This document shows, in pieces, positions 1-6,971 of a stretch of 33,615 nucleotides of DNA. How positions within the stretch are numbered: position 1 is the stretch's first letter; every line of letters starts with the position of its first letter. Both the position numbers and the translations under genes were made by a program. Under the pieces are notes generated by a model. The model saw only the letters and a list, made by a program, of their open reading frames with translations. It did not search any database and had not been told where the DNA came from. Origin of the DNA: Lachnospiraceae bacterium (GTDB lineage: Bacteria > Bacillota > Clostridia > Lachnospirales > Lachnospiraceae); contig SVEA01000109.1 of NCBI GenBank assembly GCA_015057615.1, positions 1 through 33,615 on the forward strand, read 5' to 3'.

Positions 1-85
1 ATTATTTATTTTTAATTTTATATTAAATTATCCTTATGATATCTCTTGGTGAAATATCCTTTATGACATCTTTGAATTTTCTTAC

Positions 86-1201
86 TTATATCGTCTCATC
101 CGGTTTCTTTGGCATAGTTGCCTCGGTGTTGATATGAGCGATTGATTTCACATTAATGATTCGTTCCAGCGCTTTTTCATATTCAAATTCCAGAACATCC
201 TCCAATGCTTTTTTCAGCTCCTCTTTCAGTCCCTGATTTCCCAGATGGATCAGTTTTACCAATTCTTCAATAATCGAATCATAATCCGATATCTTAATAT
301 AATATATGGTGTTTAATAAGCATTGTTCATATTCCTTTTCCGATAGGAAATTAGAACAATTGCTGCCCAGATTCTCTGCGTTTTGTTCCTCTATCTCAAA
401 TATTCGCATGAAATATTCCAATTTTCTTTTAAAGCTTTTTATATGGTTGGCGTATACTGGAAGATACCATTCCACAAACGATATATCGCCTTGTTTTAGA
501 AGTGTTTCCATAAGATAAGACTGCTTTAACAAATCCAATTCTCCGATATCGATAAAAAAACTCCGGAGATTATTAATTTCTTTATGAAGACGGCTTGGCT
601 TTGCTCTTACATCATTTTTTTGAATAAGGCTAAGGATACGGTCGATATCTTTAAGCGCATTTTTAAATAGGGCGCTGTATTTGGGCTTATCTTTGCCGGC
701 AAGCTTTCCCCCTAATTCTTTTATCATACATGGTAATTCTTCCAAATCAAATTCGAAATTCTCCCTTTTTCCGACATTCTCCTTTTCCCCATCCTCCATA
801 AGCAGTCCACGGAATTTATGTTGAAAATGTTCTTCCAATATATGTGTAATTTCATTTACACCAAGGTTCGTATTGCATACTCCATCCACCTTAATCTCTT
901 TATCGTAATCGATTTTCTCTTCTGCCGTATCGGAAGTCACGATATAAATTACCGTATCCTTCTTCTTATAAATACTTCGCAGCAAAGGAATCACCTTATA
1001 TTCATTGCTATCCGGCATCCCCTGCTCAAGAAATATAAGGTCGTAATACAATTTACGTGCCATTCTTACTGCCTGTCTGCCGCTATTTGTCCGGTCTGCA
1101 GCAATCCCGAAGGTTCGCAGCCGATTTGTCAGCGTTATTATATACTCCTCTCTGCTATCCACAATCAATACCCGAATAGGTATGCTCTTCCTCTTATCCA
1201 T
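86..1201 (-). CDS. Receiver-like protein with degenerate phosphorelay residues
   Basis: A 371-aa protein with an N-terminal CheY-like receiver fold (about residues 8-130). D15 of the acidic pocket and the T89/S90 switch region are kept. The phosphoacceptor position in the 'DLIFLxxxMP' strand is Glu59 rather than Asp, and the usual C-terminal Lys-Pro is Thr111-Asn112, so ordinary phosphorylation is unlikely. Residues about 200-240 resemble an HPt helix pair (pattern NNLRSFFIDIG against HxLKGxxxxIG), with Asn210 in place of the phospho-His. The C-terminal 80 residues are helical and charged, with no DNA-binding or output domain I recognise. I place the start at the ATG at 1201, preceded by GGAGGGG; the reading frame also opens upstream at a TTG without a ribosome binding site. 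A TATAAT-like -10 lies at 1234-1239 on the minus strand. Role unknown; probably a phosphorylation-independent signalling partner. Confidence 0.75.
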   Translation of the reverse strand: MDKRKSIPIRVLIVDSREEYIITLTNRLRTFGIAADRTNSGRQAVRMARKLYYDLIFLEQGMPDSNEYKVIPLLRSIYKKKDTVIYIVTSDTAEEKIDYDKEIKVDGVCNTNLGVNEITHILEEHFQHKFRGLLMEDGEKENVGKRENFEFDLEELPCMIKELGGKLAGKDKPKYSALFKNALKDIDRILSLIQKNDVRAKPSRLHKEINNLRSFFIDIGELDLLKQSYLMETLLKQGDISFVEWYLPVYANHIKSFKRKLEYFMRIFEIEEQNAENLGSNCSNFLSEKEYEQCLLNTIYYIKISDYDSIIEELVKLIHLGNQGLKEELKKALEDVLEFEYEKALERIINVKSIAHINTEATMPKKPDETI

Positions 1202-1414
1202 AGCCCCTCCACCGTTTGTCAATTTTTATTTGTATTATACGCATAAGAATATTTTCACACATAATTCGTCATAAATCAACAATAAACCACCAATTACTGG
1301 ATCCGTTCCCATATTTATGTTATTTGGTGACACCAGCCAATCATTTACTATGACTTTTTTACAAAAATTGCAACAAAAAAAATTAAATTTGTCCTTTTAT
1401 ATGACACCAAATTT

Positions 1415-1423
1415 TGATATAAT
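1415..1423 (+). promoter_or_regulatory. Extended -10 promoter of upp
   Basis: TG-a-TATAAT (TATAAT at 1418-1423) lies about 43 bases before the upp start. No good -35 is visible at 16-18 bases, which fits an extended -10 promoter. A strong ribosome binding site, AGGAGG, stands at about 1453-1458. No PyrR-type attenuator was recognised in the short leader. Confidence 0.55.
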
Positions 1424-1465
1424 GAAATTTAGGAAATTTGATTTTAAAATCTAGGAGGTAAAATA

Positions 1466-2095
1466 ATGGCGAATGTAACTATCATGGACCATCCATTAAT
1501 TCAGCATAAGTTAGGAATTATGAGACGTAAAACAACATCAACAAAAGAATTTCGTGATCTGGTATCCGAAGTGGCAATGTTGATATGCTATGAAGCAACT
1601 CGTAATCTTCCTTTACATGACATTGAGATCGAGACACCTCTTTGCCAGACAACAGTGAAAGAAATCGAAGGGAAAAAACTCTGCATCGTACCAATTCTAA
1701 GAGCCGGTCTTCATATGGCAGATGGTATGTTGATTTTAATTCCCAATGCGAAAGTGGGCCATGTTGGTTTATATAGAGATGAGAAGACATTAGAACCTGT
1801 GGAATATTTCTGCAAACTGCCTTCGGATGCCGCTGACCGTGAAATATTTGTCGTTGACCCAATGCTTGCTACTGGTGGATCTGCAGTAGCTGCCATCAAT
1901 CTCTTAAAAAAGAGAGGCATTACTAAGATCCATTTCTTATGCCTAATTGCAGCTCCGGAAGGTGTGGAACGCCTGACGAAAGAGCATCCGGATGTTGATG
2001 TATTTATCGGTAATCTGGATGAAAGATTAAACGAGAACGGCTATATCTTACCAGGCCTTGGAGATGCTGGAGACAGAATCTACGGCACAAAATGA
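1466..2095 (+). CDS. upp: Uracil phosphoribosyltransferase
   Basis: A 209-aa protein of the usual UPRT length. It makes UMP from uracil and PRPP in pyrimidine salvage, in the cytoplasm. The PRPP-binding loop [13 protein letters not shown] sits at about residues 128-140. The C-terminal uracil-binding stretch [18 protein letters not shown] and the internal [15 protein letters not shown] segment are also diagnostic. The ATG follows AGGAGG with normal spacing. The gene stands alone with its own extended -10 promoter and a downstream hairpin terminator, so it appears monocistronic. Its neighbours (a receiver-like gene on the opposite strand and galM) are functionally unrelated. No anomalies were seen. 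Confidence 0.97.
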   Translation: MANVTIMDHPLIQHKLGIMRRKTTSTKEFRDLVSEVAMLICYEATRNLPLHDIEIETPLCQTTVKEIEGKKLCIVPILRAGLHMADGMLILIPNAKVGHVGLYRDEKTLEPVEYFCKLPSDAADREIFVVDPMLATGGSAVAAINLLKKRGITKIHFLCLIAAPEGVERLTKEHPDVDVFIGNLDERLNENGYILPGLGDAGDRIYGTK

Positions 2096-2186
2096 ATTTG
2101 ATGGAAAGCATCCACCGATTTATCCGTGGTCATGGGAGAAGCAAAGAAACCCATACTCCGTACCTTGAAGCTAAAGAATAGAAATA

Positions 2187-2236
2187 AAAGCTGCGTACCG
2201 AAATGTAACGAAACATTCGAATACGCAGCTTTCTTT
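2187..2236 (+). terminator. Intrinsic terminator after upp
   Basis: The 11-base arms AAAGCTGCGTA (2187-2197) and TACGCAGCTTT (2222-2232) are exact reverse complements. A smaller AATGT/ACATT stem lies inside, and a short T-rich tail (ctttttcc) follows. It lies about 90 bases beyond the upp stop. Confidence 0.75.
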
Positions 2237-2315
2237 TTCCGAAAGACTATTGCACATTCCCCCCAGGGGGTGCGTCAATTTATTAAAACTGCCCCGTTCA
2301 TCAAATGATGATACT

Positions 2316-2629
2316 GCTTGATGAAATCAACGGTTAGCTTGATACCATGGATATTTATTTTTATCTTGGTTCAGACTTACTCGTTAATATATCCTAATAA
2401 ATTTTCCTTTCCGGTAGGACAGAACCAAAAGTAAAATTTCTAAGGATATATAATAACTCGTAAAAATTCGCCGTTATAAAGTGAAAGAATTTAAAATTCT
2501 TTCACTTACAGGGTTTGTGTCTGCATAGCATCCGCAAACTCCATTATGCGCAAAAAGTAGCGCAGAAATGAAGAAAAAAGTATAATATCCATGGTATATC
2601 AGTTTTATCGAAAGTTGATTTCATCAAGC
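2316..2629. repeat. Foldback (MITE-like) element between upp and galM
   Basis: The outer arms are GCTTGATGAAATCAAC (2316-2331) and its exact complement at 2614-2629. The inner arms are ATACCATGGATATT (2342-2355) and AATATCCATGGTAT (2584-2597). Further inside are GTTAATATATCCT (2383-2395) against AGGATATATAATAAC (2443-2457), and TTGGTTC against GAACCAA, which cross rather than nest. A copy of the three-hairpin repeat occupies 2481-2565. No open reading frame is present. This has the architecture of a non-autonomous foldback element or a long structured transcript. No clear target-site duplication was seen. Confidence 0.6.
2481..2565 (-). repeat. Three-hairpin repeat, reversed copy
   Basis: Read on the minus strand this has the same order as the array at 25021-25268: a TGCGC/GCGCA hairpin, then GAGTTTGCG...CACAAACCC, then a perfect hairpin GTGAAAGAATTT/AAATTCTTTCAC (2481-2505 on the plus strand). 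Sequence identity with the 25-kb copies is obvious through the first two hairpins (GCGCAtaatGGAGTTTG, then GATGCTATGCAG). The third hairpin keeps the shape but not the sequence. Confidence 0.7.
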
Positions 2630-2659
2630 AAAAGCTATGCCTGTAACCCGGGTGCAGTT

Positions 2660-3718
2660 TTATTTTGCCGAAAATCTATAAATGGTTACTGATTCAAATT
2701 CCTGTCCTGCTTTTAGGGTACTGGAAGGGAAAGATTCTGTATTGCAGGAATTCGGGAAGAACTGCGTTTCAAAGCATATCGCAGCTCCTTTCTTATAAAC
2801 CGTTCCGTCCTTACTATTCTTCACCGGTGTCAGCATATTGCTTGTATAAACCTGCATTCCCGGCAGATCTGTGAATACCTCCATCCTTCTTCCGCTTTGG
2901 TCGTCCACCAGCTCTGCTACCTTTTCCACATCATTTCCGCTGACATCCAGAACATAGTTATGATCATAACCGCCTGCGATACGAAGGGGTTCGTAATCGG
3001 AAGCAATATCCTCGCCAATTCTCTTTAGCGTTCTAAAATCCATCGGTGTTCCATCAACGCTCGCAAGCTCACCGGTAGGAATCAGATCCGCTCTCGTAGG
3101 GGTAAAGTAGTTTGCCTTGACACTTACCTTATGATCTAAAACAGAACCTGAATTATGTCCAGACAGATTGAAATAGCTATGATTCGTGAGATTGATAATA
3201 GTATCCCGATCCGATACGGCATGGTATTCGATCATCAGCTCATTCGTTTCCGTTAAGCTATAGGTTACCGTAATATCCAGGTTTCCAGGGAAACCCTGCT
3301 CCATATGAGGACTTAATCTGGAAAATTCTATACTTGTGATATCCTCGTCTTCAAAGATTTCGGTTTCATAAAGGAATTTATTGTACCCTTTGCTTCCGCC
3401 ATGCAGCGTATTCTCTCCATCATTTTTTTCCAAGTCATATGTTTTTCCGTTTAATTCAAACTTACCATCGTTGATACGATTTGCATATCTTCCAATAAAG
3501 GATCCGAATCCGGGACCATTTTCTTCATAACCCGCAAGATTTTCAAATCCCAGCACAACATCTGCTTTATTTCCTTTGGCATCCGGAACGATTATGTTGA
3601 CGATACAGGCACCGTAGTTTGTGAAGGTGACCTCCATCCCGTTCTGATTTGTTATGGTGTACAGATACGCTTCTTCCACGCTTTGGGTCTTCCCAAATGA
3701 TTTCTGATTAATCTTCAT
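2660..3718 (-). CDS. galM: Aldose 1-epimerase (mutarotase)
   Basis: A 352-aa cytoplasmic galactose-mutarotase family protein interconverting alpha and beta anomers of hexoses. Family marks are GSFIGRYANRIxxGKF near residue 75, NLTNHSYFNLSGH with the catalytic His in mid-protein, YDHNYVLD, and the C-terminal CFETQFFPNSCN with the catalytic Glu at about 317. Length is normal for the family. I use the ATG at 3718, with AGGAAAGG upstream; a frame extension to a TTG at 3751 has no support. The gene has its own promoter at 3849-3876. No gal operon genes adjoin it, so it is a free-standing housekeeping copy. The end lies only 30 bases from the foldback element at 2316-2629. Confidence 0.95.
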   Translation of the reverse strand: MKINQKSFGKTQSVEEAYLYTITNQNGMEVTFTNYGACIVNIIVPDAKGNKADVVLGFENLAGYEENGPGFGSFIGRYANRINDGKFELNGKTYDLEKNDGENTLHGGSKGYNKFLYETEIFEDEDITSIEFSRLSPHMEQGFPGNLDITVTYSLTETNELMIEYHAVSDRDTIINLTNHSYFNLSGHNSGSVLDHKVSVKANYFTPTRADLIPTGELASVDGTPMDFRTLKRIGEDIASDYEPLRIAGGYDHNYVLDVSGNDVEKVAELVDDQSGRRMEVFTDLPGMQVYTSNMLTPVKNSKDGTVYKKGAAICFETQFFPNSCNTESFPSSTLKAGQEFESVTIYRFSAK

Positions 3719-3848
3719 ATTAATAAACCAGCCTTTCCTCAAAGCCTGCAAACTTTGAACCGTAAGTACAAAGTTGCGTGTAAAAAATCTTGATTTTCTA
3801 CACTAAGCTTCTTATGATACACATTTTCTTGTCTTTTCAATCGAATAA

Positions 3849-3876
3849 ATTATAGCATATCGTTACATAATTTCAA
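3849..3876 (-). promoter_or_regulatory. galM promoter
   Basis: On the minus strand TTGAAA (3871-3876) is followed after 16 bases by TATAAT (3849-3854), with a TGC extension before the -10. This gives a leader of about 125 nt before the galM ATG. Confidence 0.6.
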
Positions 3877-4546
3877 ATATTTTCTTTTCTTGAATTTCTA
3901 CACTTTTATTCGCAAACATTATTTTTAATGAAAATATTTCCATACAACTTATTAAGCTATCACGATTTAGCGGATAACCAGTTGGCCGCGTGAATACTAA
4001 ATTTTCAAGTCTCTTAACCGATTTCCTAAAGTTTTTTACGTATTTCTTCTTGCTTCAGTTTCCATTCAGTAAGTAAAGAACATGCAAGCTCCATCATCGG
4101 AACATCTCTCTTTGAAGTTTGAATATAAATATAAATTTATTTTAATATCCTGTTATGTAACAGGCGAACTTTAAAAATTCCATCAATACTCTATTAACTT
4201 ATTGAGTTGCCGATCAATTTGCTTTAAGACATAATCGGCCATCCATTCTTTATAAATCTATTATAACTCACTTAAAATTAACAAAAATTGCGGCAATAAA
4301 TGATGTCAAAAATTACCAATGTGGCAATTTGTAACAAAAGTACCAAATATGTAAATTTATGCATTTACAATTTTTGGTATACATTCTACAATAAATGTAA
4401 TAATACATAATTTGTTTATTTATTTCAAGTATATAATATATATCTATATATAATTAATAATAAATTTAGAATATTAGAAAATGCAATCGTTATTCTTATT
4501 ATACTACTTCCTATTGTTATATATATAAAAGAGAGGTTGACTCAAC
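3877..4546. other. AT-rich gene-poor stretch
   Basis: About 670 bases very rich in A and T, without an intact gene. It holds a short coding-like scrap on the minus strand (4026-4121) and many runs of T/A. Just before the plus-strand gene at 4547 is a good ribosome binding site (GAGAGG). I see no tRNA, terminator or repeat that I can support here. Confidence 0.5.
4026..4121 (-). pseudogene. Possible C-terminal gene remnant
   Basis: On the minus strand an open frame of 31 codons reads as soluble, charged, helical protein (segment PMMELACSLLTEWKLKQEE) and ends at a stop at 4026-4028. Base composition in this stretch is closer to the window's ordinary genes than to the AT-rich surroundings. It has no start or ribosome binding site, and a stop lies a few codons upstream. 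I read it as the tail of a lost gene; family not recognised. Confidence 0.3.
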
Positions 4547-5227
4547 ATGAATAAATATATTATATTTGGTCCTTTAGGCTGGCATAAAAATATATGGGAT
4601 CGAATATTTGATGAAAATTCTTGTGTTTTACATTTTGAATTTCCTTATGGTAATAATATCAAATCATATGAAGAGCTGAAAGAAGCAATTTTAAAAAAAA
4701 TCAATCTCATTGATGGTAAATGCAAAATAATTACAAGTTCGTATGGTACCAGCATGTTTCTTAGTATGCTAACAGATATCCGCATAGAAATAGAAAGTAT
4801 TGTAATTATCGATGGTATAGAAGACCGTTTTCCAGATATAAATGAAATAAAAAATATATGTGATAATAGAGTATATATTTTTAAGGATATCATTACATTT
4901 CTAAATCAATATTTAGATGAAAACGAAATGAAGCAACCGTATTTAATTGAAGTTGCCAAATCTTTGGTTAAAATAAATGATGAATTTAACATTGAACATT
5001 ACTTAGATAATAATACATTGTTTCAATATTTAAAACTTTTAACAGAAGATGACATTCATAATAAAATTAGTAACAACTTTGCAAACTTAGATATTCCAAC
5101 TATATTATTTACAACAAATAATATTGAAATTAATAGAAGTAATATTCAAATCATTAAAATCGATGAGGATGATCATCTGCTCATGTTAACGAAACCCTCC
5201 ATGCTAAAAAAACATATAATTTTATGA
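4547..5227 (+). CDS. Alpha/beta-hydrolase-like protein (possible thioesterase)
   Basis: A 226-aa protein starting at an ATG after GAGAGG. The order of motifs suggests an alpha/beta hydrolase. FGPLGWHKNIWD near the N-terminus resembles the oxyanion loop region. TSSYGTS at about residues 64-70 occupies the nucleophile elbow, as xSSYG in place of the usual GxSxG. A C-terminal DEDDHLLML has the His context of type II thioesterases. No signal peptide is seen. Codon use is strikingly AT-rich (many ATA, AAT, AAA codons), unlike flanking genes, which suggests recent transfer. It stands alone with no pathway neighbour, so the substrate is unknown. The enzyme class is inferred from motif order only. 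Confidence 0.6.
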   Translation: MNKYIIFGPLGWHKNIWDRIFDENSCVLHFEFPYGNNIKSYEELKEAILKKINLIDGKCKIITSSYGTSMFLSMLTDIRIEIESIVIIDGIEDRFPDINEIKNICDNRVYIFKDIITFLNQYLDENEMKQPYLIEVAKSLVKINDEFNIEHYLDNNTLFQYLKLLTEDDIHNKISNNFANLDIPTILFTTNNIEINRSNIQIIKIDEDDHLLMLTKPSMLKKHIIL

Positions 5228-5228
5228 G

Positions 5229-5418
5229 ATACCATGGTGTTAGTACATAAATGGATGCCAAATTCATTATAGGTTAGTACACTGGCAAAGGAGTTCGGTT
5301 CACCGGATTTGCCGAGAACCCATGTGAGATAAGCCTCTGTATAGGTATGTTCCCGAAAAAGGTTTTCCCGCTGATGGTAACCACAGTAACCACAGAATTT
5401 TTTCTTACCGATTGACAC
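5229..5418 (-). pseudogene. Unrecognised coding fragment
   Basis: The minus-strand frame opens at a GTG (5418) and reads about 63 residues with balanced composition, including a CGYC pair (KKFCGYCGYHQRE) and the stretch SFASVLTYNEFGIHL. It then runs into the 3' end of the AT-rich hydrolase gene. No ribosome binding site is seen, and the start overlaps the promoter of the riboswitch unit. The composition change at about 5228 suggests the fragment was truncated when the AT-rich segment arrived. I do not recognise the family. Confidence 0.3.
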
Positions 5419-5440
5419 TCCAAATTTTCAATGCTATACT
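5412..5440 (+). promoter_or_regulatory. Promoter of the B12 riboswitch operon
   Basis: TTGACA (5412-5417), 17-base spacer, TATACT (5435-5440) with a TGC extended -10. This is a near-consensus vegetative promoter placed directly before the riboswitch. Confidence 0.75.
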
Positions 5441-5464
5441 TTTTACCATATTAATATACATAGT

Positions 5465-5735
5465 TTTAAGTGGTTCGTACCCCTTTCTATAGGATAGAAC
5501 TTTCTTCAGTTTCCTTGGAGTAGATCGGATACGAACATAATAGGGAAACAGGTTTCAATCCTGTACGGTCTCGCCGCTGTAATTGGGGAGCTCCCTTCGA
5601 CAGGGCAGTTGTCTTGTTCATAATCACTGGATAAACTCAAATTCCGCAGGGATGGTAAAATGGGTTTCTCCGGGAAGATTTCGAAGGAAAGTGATGATCC
5701 ATAAGTCAGAAGACCTGCTTAAAACCGTTACCAGG
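5465..5735 (+). ncRNA. Cobalamin riboswitch
   Basis: Diagnostic core elements are seen in order. ATAGGGAAACAGG (about 5540-5552) is followed by AATCCTGTACGGTCTCGCC and GCTGTAAT (5557-5584), matching the B12-box core. A 3' element, AGTCAGAAGACCTGC, stands at about 5704-5718. A closing stem GTTCGTA (5473-5479)/TACGAAC (5530-5536) encloses a TTCTAT/ATAGAA hairpin. The segment between the B12 box and the 3' element is about 120 nt, on the long side. The unit is followed by a terminator at 5796-5826. Candidate switching pairings are GGACAAAGG (5750-5758) with the terminator's 5' arm (one mismatch), and AGACCT (5711-5716) with AGGTTT (5744-5749). Exact ends are approximate. Confidence 0.9.
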
Positions 5736-5795
5736 GTTCCACGAGGTTTGGACAAAGGTATAATAGATAGTCTGTGTGCAGATTTCTTTTATTGA

Positions 5796-5826
5796 CCTTT
5801 TTCCGCTTCAGGAGAAAGGCTTTTTT
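5796..5826 (+). terminator. Riboswitch-controlled intrinsic terminator
   Basis: The arms CCTTTTTCC (5796-5804) and GGAGAAAGG (5811-5819) pair over 9 bases with one G-U, loop of 6, followed by C and six T. It lies between the cobalamin riboswitch and the first gene, so ligand-dependent transcription termination is the likely mechanism. Confidence 0.85.
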
Positions 5827-5848
5827 ATTAGTAGGAGGAGAAAAAGAA

Positions 5849-6253
5849 ATGGAGAAGAACAAAAAATATGCAAAATCAATCCTTGCTGTACTAATTTTCG
5901 CAGTAATTGTATTCGTACTGGGATTGGTTTATAACAAGTACAAACCGCAGACACAGGAAGGCTCGAAGGAAATTTCCGTAATGATTGTTGTTCCGGAGGA
6001 AGAGACGAAGGAAGTAGCCATCAAAACAGATGCCGAATATCTTCGCCAGGCTTTGGATGAAAAGAAGCTTATTGAGGGCTCTGATAGTGCATATGGTTAC
6101 TATATAACCGCTGTTGAAGGCCGCACTGCTGATGGTACCAAGGAAGAATGGTGGTGTATAACAAAGGACGGTGAAAATGTAAATACCGGTATTGATTCTA
6201 CCCCGATTGCGGATGGGGATAAGTTTGAATTAACTTTTATGATTGGATATTAA
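5849..6253 (+). CDS. Membrane-anchored DUF4430 (transcobalamin-like) protein
   Basis: A 134-aa protein starting at the ATG at 5849 behind GTAGGAGGAG; the frame extends upstream through the terminator, but that cannot be the start. One hydrophobic segment at about residues 8-28 acts as an uncleaved anchor or signal. A short linker rich in charged residues follows, then a DUF4430 domain (about 45-134) with YYITAVEG, EEWWCITKDGENVNTGID and the terminal DGDKFELTFMIGY. DUF4430 is related to the C-terminal domain of animal transcobalamin and intrinsic factor. Position directly under a cobalamin riboswitch and before an ECF S component supports a role as an extracellular B12-binding or handing-over protein. 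That role is inferred from context; no lipobox is present. Confidence 0.85.
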   Translation: MEKNKKYAKSILAVLIFAVIVFVLGLVYNKYKPQTQEGSKEISVMIVVPEEETKEVAIKTDAEYLRQALDEKKLIEGSDSAYGYYITAVEGRTADGTKEEWWCITKDGENVNTGIDSTPIADGDKFELTFMIGY

Positions 6254-6416
6254 AAAGCTTTTGCTTTCATACTATGATCGAGTCTTTCCTTGATATTGCA
6301 AATTGAAATAGTCTATTTGTTAGGAATGCTTTCATAGAACTGTTTAAGATTGCAAATGGTTTGAACCGAATACATTATATTCATAAATTGTTTCAAGATT
6401 GGAGTTACCAAGGAAG

Positions 6417-6917
6417 ATGAAGATAAAGGATATCGTATTGATCGGAATGATGAGTGCCATGCTGTTTGCCGTCCAAGTAGCCATGGCAATTCTCCCGCTG
6501 CCGAATGTTGAGCTGATCTCTTTACTTGTTATCGTTTTTACACTCGTATTTGGCTATAAAGCACTTTTTATAATCTATATCTTTGTCTTGCTGGAGGGTA
6601 TTTTTTACGGCTTTCATATATGGTGGATCAACTATCTCTATGTATGGACGGTATTGTTTTTCGTGGCAATACTGCTTCGCAGGAAACGCTCCTCTCTTTT
6701 CTGGGCAGTGATCTCCGGAGTCTTTGGACTCAGCTTCGGAGTGCTCTGCTCCATCCCTTACTTTCTAACTGGCGGCATCCCCTCCGGAGCTGCGTACTGG
6801 GTAAGCGGAATTCCGTTTGATATCATTCACGGTATCAGCAATTTCATTGTTGGACTGGTATTATTCCATCCGATCTATAATTTAATAGACATGCTGTACA
6901 GTAAGACAAAAAGTTAA
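6417..6917 (+). CDS. ECF transporter S component, probable cobalamin specificity
   Basis: A 166-aa integral membrane protein with five to six hydrophobic segments and little else, the size of energy-coupling-factor S components. The N-terminus (KDIVLIGMMSAMLFAVQVAM) has the alanine/glycine-patterned first helix that docks on the EcfT subunit. The start is the ATG at 6417 with GGAG at 6401-6404; an in-frame TTG at 6399 lacks a ribosome binding site. It lies 163 bases behind the DUF4430 gene under the same riboswitch, so the substrate is most likely a corrinoid, analogous to CbrT-type S components. No EcfA/EcfT genes are in the window, so it would share a general ECF module. The last codons form the 5' arm of its terminator. 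Confidence 0.82.
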   Translation: MKIKDIVLIGMMSAMLFAVQVAMAILPLPNVELISLLVIVFTLVFGYKALFIIYIFVLLEGIFYGFHIWWINYLYVWTVLFFVAILLRRKRSSLFWAVISGVFGLSFGVLCSIPYFLTGGIPSGAAYWVSGIPFDIIHGISNFIVGLVLFHPIYNLIDMLYSKTKS

Positions 6918-6952
6918 CCCTTAATGTCGGACTTGTACAGCATGTTTTTTTA
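6889..6952 (+). terminator. Terminator overlapping the end of the ECF S gene
   Basis: ACATGCTGTAC (6889-6899, inside the coding region) pairs perfectly with GTACAGCATGT (6935-6945), followed by a T run (6945-6951). The loop carries the stop codon. Confidence 0.75.
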
Positions 6953-6971
6953 ATTGTGCTTTATAGAAGGA

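Noticed and set aside
2126-2308. A 60-codon frame after upp
   Set aside because: It runs through the upp terminator hairpin and has no ribosome binding site or recognisable protein character.
5583-5795. A 70-codon plus-strand frame
   Set aside because: It lies within the cobalamin riboswitch and its expression platform, with no ribosome binding site.
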